Shown: positions 20,968 through 29,434 of the stretch, one piece after another
How positions within the stretch are numbered: position 1 is the first letter of the stretch
Layout: each line of letters begins with the position of its first letter
Source of the DNA: Ophiothrix spiculata
Taxonomy: Eukaryota; Echinodermata; Ophiuroidea; Amphilepidida; Ophiotrichidae
DNA: 30,656 nt
Assembly: GCA_000969725.1 (NCBI GenBank)
Contig: JXSR01S074766.1
Direction: 5' to 3' (one strand)
Translations under genes and position numbers: made by a program
The notes under the pieces: model-generated
The model's database searches: none
What the model saw: the letters and a program-made list of their open reading frames with translations, nothing else
Told to the model about the DNA's origin: nothing

Positions 20968-21393
20968 GTATCAGAGGAGGGTGGTCGTGGCAACTATACT
21001 GGTTGCCGGCTCTTGTGTTCGGTATCGTAACCGATCCCCCGGTTGCGTCATGTCATATATACCGCCTCTGACGTAAAGCCGTTGGGGATTCCGGGATGAT
21101 CACTAAAATTATTTTCGTAATCGGCAAAAAAAATATGATAACATATATAAAAAGTGGGGTTCACGCGTGAACCCCAGCGGATTTAGAACAATATATTTAT
21201 GTTGACCACTATAAGAACACTTTTGTAATTTTTGGAGGAAAGATAAAAATATGATCTTTGTAATTATTTTCTTCAAATCGTGAGTTACCTGACCAAATAG
21301 AAATACACGTATATCGTAACCTAAATTTGCGTTTTAGAAATCCCTCGTCCCTAAATCTAGTGGATGCTATTTATCGTGTCCGCCACCGCCTGG
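20968..21393. mobile_element. 426-bp insertion flanked by a 33-bp direct repeat
   Basis: The flanks 20,935-20,967 and 21,395-21,427 are identical over about 33 bases (from ATCCTATCCAATTAGGGCAT to GCGATAGATTG), while the paralogous block at about 20,005-20,040 contains that stretch once. The insert is more GC-rich than its surroundings at its left end and contains the perfect palindrome GGGGTTCACGCGTGAACCCC near 21,165. There is no poly(A) tail and only weak similarity between its ends. A flanking duplication this long suggests a LINE/SINE-like staggered cut or a repair event. Identity unknown. Confidence 0.65.
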
Positions 21394-21857
21394 AAATCCT
21401 ATCCAATTAGGGCATTAGCGATAGATTGCATAATGTATGAGATATCATCATCACTGGATTTTCTTTTGCATAGCGCACTGGAATGATGCAGTACATTAAT
21501 GAATACATTGAATACAGATTTTCAAGAAGGGAACTTGTGTTAAATGGAGACTGTTGGGTTACTGTCTCTGTGAAACCATCATTTAACATTTAAAATATTA
21601 TCTACTAAAATTCGAAACATTCATATTATAATGATTTATATGATCATTATGACTGCTCTAATCTGTAACAAAATAAAATTTATTTAAAAAAGTGGAAAAT
21701 ATTTTTGAAATATTGCTGATATAGAGTACAAAGAGCTGAAAATGAAAATGATTTCTGCTTTACAATCAATAACTTCAGACAGCGTTACCTCTTACATAGA
21801 AAAGGCCTCTAATAAGGTCATATTTTGAGAAGCAAAAGAAAAAGATACATACTTTAA

Positions 21858-22444
21858 CCCTCGTCTTTCTAAAGGGGCGCCCCTTCCCCTAAAGGATGAT
21901 CGTCGATTGAACCAAAACGCAAAATAAAGCAACCCTGAGCATTTAGGTACTTGCTTTTACATCCTTTGTTTTGATTTAAAAAATCGGGGGTACCATAAGG
22001 TGGGGTTATGGTAGGGCGTCAAAGTCCGAGGGTAGGGGGTTGCCATCTCTGACAATTTTAAATCGCCATTTCGAACAATATCTGCATGATATGGACTTGA
22101 AACTTACAGGACATGTTACATTTGTCGATTCCTTCATTTATTAGTAAAAAAATTAACGAAAATTGGACATTTAGAACTTTTATAACGATTTTTTGAAAAA
22201 GTTGCCATTTTTGCCCAAAGTCGATTTTTTTTTGGGGGGGGGTTCGGAAATACTTTGTGACGTCATAATTACGTAACGCTACGACCGATTTTCGTGCTCT
22301 TGATATCACTGGAAAGAAGAGACCCTACCCTATACTATAATTTTGGGTTCCTGTTTTCAAAATCACAAGGGGACCACCATCCCTACCACCCTATGGAAGA
22401 CGTGTTACAAAAAAAAAAAGGAAAAAGGCTCAGGAAGACGAAAG
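21858..22444. mobile_element. piggyBac-like non-autonomous element, copy 2, inverted (587 bp)
   Basis: TTAA flanks both ends (21,854-21,857 and 22,445-22,448). The ends are CCCTCGTCTTTC and GAAGACGAAAG, inverted repeats with small mismatches. The interior matches copy 1 (5395-5958) in the opposite orientation: GGTGGGGTTATGGTAGG, ACGTAACGCTACGACCGATT and the AAGAGACC(C) stretch all have reverse-complement counterparts there. A sister copy at about 18,513 has a GGTTAATATTTC context consistent with a TTAA-containing empty site. No transposase is encoded. Confidence 0.8.
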
Positions 22445-23040
22445 TTAATGTTTCTAGTTTTTATTTAATCAAAATTTGATTTGTTTTAAAACTTGGTTTG
22501 GTTTTTCCCGTCCTGAATCATTTATATTCAATCCATAAATTCTACAATGTTAAAAATATTAGAATTCTGAAATGTGCCAATAACATCTAAAAGCACAGCA
22601 AAGTGGCAACGACCATTATACGATATTAAAGTGCGCTGTCTTTCTAAATAACAACTTGTTAGTGTTAAAAACCATCAAATCAAATTTCAAAATCTTATTT
22701 TATTTGAATTAATAAGTCAGTTATTTATATATTTATCATTGATTGTAGTAAAAATACCAAATTTTCAAACATATTTTAATGCACCAATCTGTCATTGACT
22801 GATAGCATTAGGACAATCTTAGTACTCTTTCTAATAATGCATTGCATCTGCATAGTGGATAATTGCTTCTTGGAATCTGGGTTTTTCGATAAACAGTGAA
22901 CTTTAAAAAAACTGTTACAATCCAGATTTTGTAGATACACTACTACTTAAAAAACTAGGAAAAATATATTTAAGAAACCTTGCTGTCATAAAGTACGGTA
23001 CATGTATAAAGAGAAATATATAAACCAAAAGGACACATTC

Positions 23041-24379
23041 TATATTTAGAGAATAAAATATAAGATTTCTTGTTTTGCCTGTCATCTATCGTCTCATAAT
23101 GGATGGGTGTGTACATTATTTTGAGTAATGGGTGCCCCCGCAGGGGGTGCCCATTACGAAAAAATAATGTACACACCCAATCCATTATGAGACGATAGAT
23201 GACAGGCAAAACAAGAAATCTTATCTTTTATTCTCATTCTTATTCGGATTTTTACCGTTTTAAGAAAATTAATGTGTTTTTACGTTAAAAAGTTAGCGTG
23301 ACATCATCTAGTTAATAACTGACACCCCTGTCTAAATAATGAATCAATCCACATGTACGATTTTTCCAGCGCGCAGCTGGCGCGGATTAATATGTCAGGT
23401 GAATCTCACATTGTTTTGTTTACAAATGGCATGAATGACGATCGAGCCATGAAGAAAATCTGCACAAAATCTGATTGGAATATACTTAAATGTGTTTTGA
23501 TGAAGATATAATTGTAATCATTACTTGGTGTGTTTGCTGAAAAACGTAACATTGCATGAAATAGATGACACGATTTTCCGAGTGAATACTGGCACTGACA
23601 CTGTCACTGAGCTGAGCATTCACGATTTGGCCTGCTGAGAGCCTGAAAGTCATGAAGACTTGAAGCGGGACTTGGTCATGAACTCTGCTTTTCTTAACTA
23701 GAAACTGAGAAAACAGTGTCATTGGTAATTGTAAAGAAGATTATTTATACAAAACGGAGCAAGGTAAACAAAGCTTAATTCAATCCCGGCATTACATTGC
23801 ATTTCATCGGAAGGCCAGTGTTGAGGGCTAGCCTAGGCCGGCCCGGCGTCCAGTGTTAAATTCAATGCACGAATCCGGGCACGAATCTTACCCTCTCGGC
23901 CTCTGACTTACCAATCGTGCCAACAATTATTTGCTACATGAATTTTAGTTCAAAAAATAGCGAGACAATTAATAATGATGAGCTTTTTTGTTCACCACAA
24001 CATTTTGCTTCGAGATCAGTGCATGCTGCACATGTGTTTTACTTTTAGCTGAGTGAGAAGGCCTGGGCTAAGCTGGGTCGATCGTCGAAAGAACTGAATA
24101 AATGTTATGAAATTTACAGTATCGGTTCAAAATCGAGTGTTTCATACAGATGTTTTGACCTATTTTATGTCATAAACTAATTAACCTGTCTTTATAAGAA
24201 TGTAAATTGCTAACAAGTCCCAAACGCAGCACTGTAAAAAAGTAGTTCCTATTTGTTTACATGTTTCAAACTTGACGCGCTGCCTGTCATCTATCGTGTC
24301 ATAATGGATGGGCGGAGTTAGGGTAAGAACCAGTCAGATTACTTCATTGAATTATAAGCCACACCCACTGAATAAGAAT
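23041..24379. mobile_element. About 1.3-kb insertion with a long palindrome at its left end
   Basis: Sister copies run directly from the TTGCTGACATAGAGTA stretch into an ACATNCCCTC stretch (17,511-17,590; 18,397-18,450). Here about 1.3 kb intervenes. The insert starts with the palindrome at 23,050-23,233. It contains a second direct copy of GCCTGTCATCTATCG(T)...ATAATGGATGGG near 24,282 and ends ACTGAATAAGAAT (24,367-24,379). ATTCTTATTC at 23,236 pairs with GAATAAGAAT at 24,370. The middle (23,780-23,900) is unusually GC-rich (GGCCGGCCCGGCG). No conserved protein is seen in its frames, including 23,486-23,722 minus. Boundaries are approximate. Confidence 0.6.
23050..23233. repeat. Near-perfect palindrome, arms about 90 bp
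   Basis: The arms are centred near 23,141 (CCCCCGCAGGGGG). The outer parts match perfectly for 39 bp (GATTTCTTGTTTTGCCTGTC and onward to ATAATGG). Only a few mismatches or one-base indels occur elsewhere, including two positions that would be G-T pairs near the tip. Such symmetry suggests recent origin, such as a foldback transposon end or a recent inverted duplication. Confidence 0.9.
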
Positions 24380-24569
24380 TTCAAACAACATACCCTCTGT
24401 TTTGACAGGGTCATATTTTTACAAGCAAAAAACAACATTATGTTTATGAAACAAAATTGACCTACTTTGCAAACCAAAATCTGATTATCTGATTTATAAA
24501 AAAAGATGGTTTGTGCTTTCCTTTTTGACCCATTTCTATTCAATAAAATTTGCCAATGACAGATAATAG

Positions 24570-24600
24570 CAGAGCGAAGTGGCGCCTTTGCCTCAGGTGA
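24570..24600. repeat. GTGGCGCC block, copy 6
   Basis: AGCGAAGTGGCGCCTTTGCC is followed by TCAG/GTGATA. It closely matches the copy at 18,650-18,680 (AGCGAAGTGGCGCCTTTGTC then CCAG/GTGAAA). The flanking AGATAATAGCAGAGCG is also shared, showing these two copies are nearest relatives. Confidence 0.6.
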
Positions 24601-24735
24601 TATTTCTTTCTTTCGAATAAAAAAAGCAACTTATCATAAATATAATATATTTATTAGGGTTGTGATTTTCTGTCACATCAATCTTCCTTAAAATGAAAAA
24701 CACTAAATTGCATATGCGATATGAAAACAAAATAT

Positions 24736-24816
24736 CTAAAAACTATTATACCATATGAGTGGTGCTCTGGCAAAATGAGCGGAAAGTCGCGATTCAAGAT
24801 TCTGAATAAATGGTTG
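24736..24816 (-). CDS. Candidate second exon of copy 3 (tentative)
   Basis: Reading down the minus strand from exon copy 3 (25,180), a pyrimidine-rich tract ATATTTTTCTTTAG ends at 24,817. It could splice in phase 0 to a frame QPFIQNLESRLSAHFARAPL followed by six more residues and a TAG stop at 24,736-24,738. Joined to exon 1 this would give a 44-residue basic protein. No counterpart is seen in units 1 or 2, and the host unit is duplicated junk-like sequence, so the call rests only on the splice signal and phase match. Confidence 0.2.
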   Translation of the reverse strand, partial: QPFIQNLESRLSAHFARAPLIWYNSF

Positions 24817-25179
24817 CTAAAGAAAAATATGGTGAAAAGATCAAATTTCGTTTTTGACATAAAACGCATTAGTGTATAAGTGTTAACCTATATCTCTCGT
24901 TTTGAAGGACGGTTATGTCGGGAAGTGCAATTATTCACGGGTAATTGATCGCGTTTTCCTATTATACACTATAGTGATCATTAACTTTAAATTCGATTTG
25001 CGACAATGTTTTACTGCTAGATTTGGAGTGATTGCCTTGTATTTCGATCTCTAATTGAAAGTTGTAGAATGTGTGACATATTATATATCATTCGTAAAGT
25101 AAATACTAATAGCAAAAATCTGTTTTGTAACTCATGTATGAAAGATATTCAGGAAAGGGGTGTCATTCTTGTGTCTTAC

Positions 25180-25233
25180 CTTTCTATAATCTGAGCTCAT
25201 CCTCCTAGATGATCGAGACATCACAAAATCCAT
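25180..25233 (-). CDS. First coding exon, copy 3, of the tandem minus-strand gene
   Basis: The exon encodes MDFVMSRSSRRMSSDYRK exactly as in copies 1 and 2, with one synonymous change (tyrosine TAT). It ends at AAG before the donor GTAAGACAC (25,175-25,179). The start context is AACCAAAATGG. The upstream 450 bp closely matches copy 1, including an intact TATA box and TTACGTCA site, so copies 1 and 3 look like the better candidates for expression. Peptide features and unknown function are as for copy 1. The next exon is uncertain; a tentative one is at 24,736-24,816. Confidence 0.6.
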
Positions 25234-25645
25234 TTTGGTTAATCACAAACTGTCACTTCAACAGAGATATAATGTTTTCCTTAACTCACTCGTAATTTCC
25301 TTATGATATTTCTATTTGTAATATATCCCAGAATAAATTCAGCAACATTATACACTTATAATTCCAAATGTCAGTTACAAGTTGTGTTAGCAAAATGGGT
25401 AAACAAATTGGTGCACACGCGTGGAATACCATGGAATAAGAGCGTTAGGGTAGCACTATCATCTATTCGTTGCTCTTCTATTAAACTTCCGGCATGCGTT
25501 TGTTTAATGCACGTGGTTTTACGAATATATATAGTTTGCAACTCATCTAAGATGACTTGACGTAAACTGGTTAGCGCCAAGCAAAAAACAACTTGCTTGC
25601 TTGCAGTAGTAACAATTGAATACTGACTGAGATGCATAATGAAAT
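25234..25645 (-). promoter_or_regulatory. Putative promoter and 5' leader of exon copy 3
   Basis: TTACGTCA lies at 25,558-25,565 and TATATATA at 25,526-25,533 (minus-strand orientation), with the same spacing as copy 1. The surrounding block GTAAACTGGTTAGCGCCAAG is shared by all three copies. ATTATATCTC about 35-40 bp before the ATG is a weaker second TATA candidate. The 88-residue open frame over 25,371-25,637 differs from copy 1 mainly by amino-acid-changing substitutions and is treated as non-coding. Confidence 0.45.
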
Positions 25646-27051
25646 GCGATAAATTAGCCTCCTTGGCTGCTAGAAAAGTTCATATTTATTTACGTACAGT
25701 TATGAAAATGTTGCAAGTTTAAAAAGGGAAGTTTTGTACTATAGGCATTATATCGAAATGATGTGAGGTGGAATGAAAAGTTTTCTATGAAATTTGCAAA
25801 TTTTTCCGCGACGGCAGTGTTATCATGGTTATTCACTTCTGTATTCTGTACCTAATATTTTATTCGCCTACGTAGAGAAATAATTCAGCATGTTAGCGTT
25901 TCTGATACGTAAACTTGTTAAAGACATGTGATTTATCTCAACACTTTTGCAGATTACTGCATATCGAAAAAAATATTAACTCCAATTCAGGTGTAATATT
26001 GGTTAAAAAAATTATAGAGACAAATTAGTAACATTTTCAAGATAATATTTTTGCTGTTATTATGGTAACATTTCTACCAATTGTTTTTGATTTATACTAT
26101 ATAATAATGTACTGTTTTTATGCAACCTATGCATAATATTATTAACTAAAATTTGAATATGAATTTGATAATTTGAAGCATTTCTCCTCGTTTGTATCTG
26201 CATCGTAAAAACATGGTCATACAATTATTTATTTAGTTGAAAAGATAACTATCTAAAAACAAATCTAAGTAACATTAGTGATAATCGGTTTTTTTTTTTT
26301 TTTTTTTTTAAACAATTAAAAAATTAGTAGTTCAAAGAGTTGCTTTATAAATAAGTATTCATGAAATCACTTGACTACTTCCATTAAGCATGCAATATCA
26401 CTTCAATCAAGTCCGAAGCTAGAAGGGTGTATGTACATATGCTTAATATAGTAGATACTGTTTTAAGTTGTGCAAGAGAATCGGTCGTTTCCTCGTTTGT
26501 GCAGGATTTCTTCAACGGAAAAGTAAGTAGATTGCAATTGATATGTAATGCACACACTGCGTTTTTACTTAGTTGGGCAGAGATGAGAAAAACACTATCG
26601 GTCATTGAATTGAGCGGGTACTGGTAGAAGTCTATGAATTATCCAACGGTGATTGAAAGAGATAGCGTTACCTAGAGATCGAATATCAAAGTGTCTTTAA
26701 ACGAATTATAAACGTGTGTACAAAAAACAAATAAGAAAAACAGATGTCTTATGAGGTTCACACTAAATCCGCATTGGTGTTATTGATGTGTTGGGATATC
26801 ATAAATTAGTTTCATTCTGTAGAGCACTGAAAAATCTCCCGCAAATTTTACATGACCTGGCAATTCTATTGCCAATATTTTTTACAGATTACAGTTAATT
26901 TTAATACAGTCATTTTATCTTATAGAAATATAAAAATTATCTTCAGGACATCATCTTGCTCATTTCCTTATAACGGAAAGTGACTGTCTTATATTTTACT
27001 TATGCTGAAAAATTATTTTTGGTTGTGTGGAGATTGACGGATAGTTAAGTG
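25646..27051. other. Upstream duplicated sequence, unit 3
   Basis: Positions 25,646-26,027 and 26,625-27,051 match unit 1. The intervening 26,030-26,620 has no unit 1 counterpart and only a weak unit 2 one. It includes a 21-base T run (26,289-26,309) and two overlapping short open frames at 26,384-26,627 on opposite strands that I consider accidental. No gene is recognised. Confidence 0.5.
26289..26309 (+). repeat. Poly(T) run (21 bases)
   Basis: An uninterrupted run of 21 T. It could be the tail of a minus-strand retroposed sequence, but no target duplication or element body is recognisable next to it. Confidence 0.9.
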
Positions 27052-28690
27052 CGTGAAAATTATTTTACTATTCAATTCAGTTGTTTGAATCGATTACAAT
27101 GATTGATTTGACCTTCTTGCGTTTCCTATCTATAATAAAGTCATGACTTTTGTTAACCAAGTCGCAAAGAGTTGCAATTAGACAGTTCAAATGTTCTGTC
27201 CGTGCATAACAGTGCATTTTGTAATCCGTAGTAAAATATTTTGTTAACCCACTATTTTTTCTATTCACTGGAGTCAATAAGTATAGATAATCCCCACTTG
27301 AGAAATTGCAATCCTTGACCGTCCTTTTGTGTTTACACGATAAAAAGCACAACTAAAAATCTCTAGGCGTTATGCTTTTCGTCGAAGACAATAGCCTATC
27401 CTATACTTTGATTGACAGGCCTCATTGTCATTTACGATTTAGTTAACAAAATCCTTTGTCCTTTAATGAGATAAAGGACAGAACATTTGAACTAGCTAAA
27501 TGTTTATTTGAATAACTTTGATTTGGATTATATTGTCCATACTGAATCGTTAAAGCGCGCAATCATACCTCATTCAGAGTAACAACCAATTCTGTAAGAA
27601 CGTTAAAGTGTATAGCAATTAGGTATAGGTTTTGGTTTTAAATACAACTAACAGTCATGTTAACATAATATCTAATTAGAATTGATCTTTTTGATTGTTT
27701 TTATTTTCTTTTATTCCCTTTTTGAGGTTTTCTGTTCTTTCAACAACTATAATTCATTTCTGTGTTTGGCAATTGGCATTGTGGCCTTTACAAGCATAGA
27801 CTGGATCTAATAGCTATTTGGTGGCGCATAAGTTATTTGTCAATTCTGAGGGATTCAATTCAGAAGATTTCGATGTAAATTTGAATTTCATGACATGGTT
27901 TATGTTAGACATTTTCAGCTTATACATTGAGAGAAAGTTTGATTTTTTTAAACAAATTTAAGTTATTGGTACATGTATTACAGTCACAGAAAGGTCGTTT
28001 GTATTAAAGTACAAAAATGTATTTGTTAATACAGTCATAATAAATATATTTAGAAATGTTATTTAGATTTAACAGTGTCATTGTTACAGTCACATAGAGA
28101 AAGATTATTAATGTATAAATAATGTCTTTCTTTCGTAATGATTTTTCTTCTGCTGAAATCATTGTACATATTTCAAATATTCAATTCAGTTATTTGAATC
28201 GATTACAATGATTGATTTGACCTTCTTGCGTTTCCTTTCTATGAAGTCGTTATGACTTTTGCTAAACAAGTCGCATAGAGTTGCAATGTTTATTTGAATA
28301 ACTTTGGTTTGTATTATATTGCTCACAATGAAACGTTATGCGCGCAATCATACCTTATTCAGAGTTACAACCAATTCTGTGAAAACCATAAAAATGTAGT
28401 AATTTAGTTTTAAATACATCAATCAATCATTTTAACATAACATTTAAATCTCTTGGATTGTATTGATTTTTTTTTTTTTTGATCATTAAATAATTATTCG
28501 TTTCTGTGTTCTGTGATTGGCATCGTGACCGATACAAGCATATACTCAACCATATTCCTTGTTTGGTGGCGCAAAAGTAGTTTGTCATTTCTGAAGGATT
28601 CAATTCAGAAGATTTCAATGCAAATTTTAATTTTATTACATGGTTTATTATGTCCGAAAATTTCACCTCATACTTTGAGAGAAAGTTTTA
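27052..28690. repeat. Internal tandem duplication within unit 3
   Basis: A block from the GATTTGACC core (27,102) through an ATAAGCATAG-like segment (27,790) and a GATTCAATTCAGAAGATTTC segment (27,850) repeats at 28,210, 28,535 and 28,597. The period is about 1.1 kb, or about 0.79 kb once the MITE at 27,179 is removed. Unit 1 has the block once (4261-4760). The second copy matches unit 1 better than the first. Confidence 0.7.
27179..27498. mobile_element. MITE (320 bp) with 3-bp AAT target duplication
   Basis: The ends TAGACAGTTCAAATGTTCTG (left) and CAGAACATTTGAACTAGCTA (right) are inverted repeats with two mismatches near the tips. Two sister copies without it read GTTGCAATGTTTATTTG (28,280) and GTTTCAATGTTTATTTG (4384). 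Here GCAAT is followed by the element and then AATGTTTATTTG, so AAT is duplicated. A 3-bp duplication fits PIF/Harbinger-type elements, though their usual target is TWA. The minus-strand frame crossing it (27,077-27,352) is accidental. Confidence 0.8.
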
Positions 28691-28789
28691 TCTTTGTTAA
28701 ACTTTCCCTGATGTTTATGCAAGATAACCTAAATTTTTATACAGTATGAAACTAATCAATAGGAAAAGATGATTTCTGATGAGCAAACA

Positions 28790-29058
28790 AGGTGCTTTTG
28801 TTGTCTGTTGGTTTGTATAAACGAGCTGGCTCGCATGTGCTAAAGCATTTTAACACATTATAGTACAAAATGTATTCTCCAGGTTTGATACCTAAACCTA
28901 GACGTCTGATAGTTTATTATGAATCACTCAAATTAATATTTCAGATTCTAAAGCCACTGTCTTTCTATACGGAGGTTTCAATACATTTTATAGCTGGCTT
29001 AAGAGGATGAAACTTTCATCCAATTACAACAGAAGCGCTAGATTGCATTATACGAGGT
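28790..29058. repeat. Upstream duplicated block, unit 3
   Basis: This matches 4768-5033 closely (shared CTCCAGGTTTGATACCTAAA, AATCACTCAAATTAATATTT and TCTTTCTATACGGAGGTTT). The match resumes after the LINE tail at 29,435-29,760. No coding exon is apparent. Confidence 0.7.
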
Positions 29059-29428
29059 CTTACCTACTTACTTGTCTTACTTGCCTGCCTCCTTCATCTG
29101 CTGAAGATTGGCGACCTCATCTGCACAACTTCTTGTTGTGTTTCTCCATCTGCTTAAGTCTTGTGCTGTTCTTTTGGCTTCAAAATATGTGAGACCTGTT
29201 CATTCCTTGATGTTATCAAACCACTGCTTTCTTTGCTTGCCTCTTTTTTCTTTTTCCTTCTTTTTGGCATTCAATAATTTGTGCTGCTAAAGGACTTCCA
29301 CTGCCACGCAGATTGTGACCAAAATATCCCATCTTGAGGTGGACCACTTTACCCAGGAGTTCTCTTTCAGTGTCCAGTTCTTGAAGAACACTGAGGTTAG
29401 TTCTTTTATGTTTCCAGCTGATCCTAAT
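29059..29428 (-). pseudogene. 5'-truncated LINE tail (reverse transcriptase ORF C-terminus)
   Basis: On the minus strand one frame reads LKMGYFGHNLRG and later EGKRKKRQ. After a frameshift it reads KQWFDNIKE, then an in-frame stop, then TGLTYFEAKRTAQDLSRWR, and ends MKEAGK and a stop at about 29,080. This is the characteristic end of non-LTR retrotransposon polyproteins (GxFGH, then EGKRxRGRxR, then WxDNIKEWTGL, then EAxRxAQDRxxWR). The 3' end is AAGTAAGTAGGTAAG-like, with no long poly(A). The flanking duplication is CGAGGT (29,053-29,058 and 29,429-29,434), and unit 1 is uninterrupted here. Clade not resolved; non-functional. Confidence 0.85.
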
Positions 29429-29434
29429 CGAGGT

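Larger units (their letters stand above)
20160..24750. repeat. Nested tandem sub-unit II
   Basis: The sub-unit repeats the order of sub-unit I: GGATATATACATCTTTTCCA (20,189), AACTTTTATC (20,226), GCGATA block (20,821-21,520), a GTTACTGTCTCTGTGAAAC stretch (21,557), a TTGCTGATATAGAGTA stretch (21,714), the deleted GTGGC block (22,602), TTTATCATTGATTGTAGTA (22,731), and the GTGGCGCC block (24,581). It is interrupted by the 426-bp insert, the inverted piggyBac-like copy and the palindrome-bearing insert, none of which is in sub-unit I. Confidence 0.65.

Noticed and set aside
21407..21589. Minus-strand frame ending SLMP and a stop, partly shared by other GCGATA blocks
   Set aside because: The copies at 17,240 and 30,400 break the frame, so there is no consistent selection for it.
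724..24590. TGGCGCC as a retroviral-type primer binding site
   Set aside because: Only about seven bases match the lysine tRNA complement. There are no long terminal repeats and no gag or pol sequence nearby.
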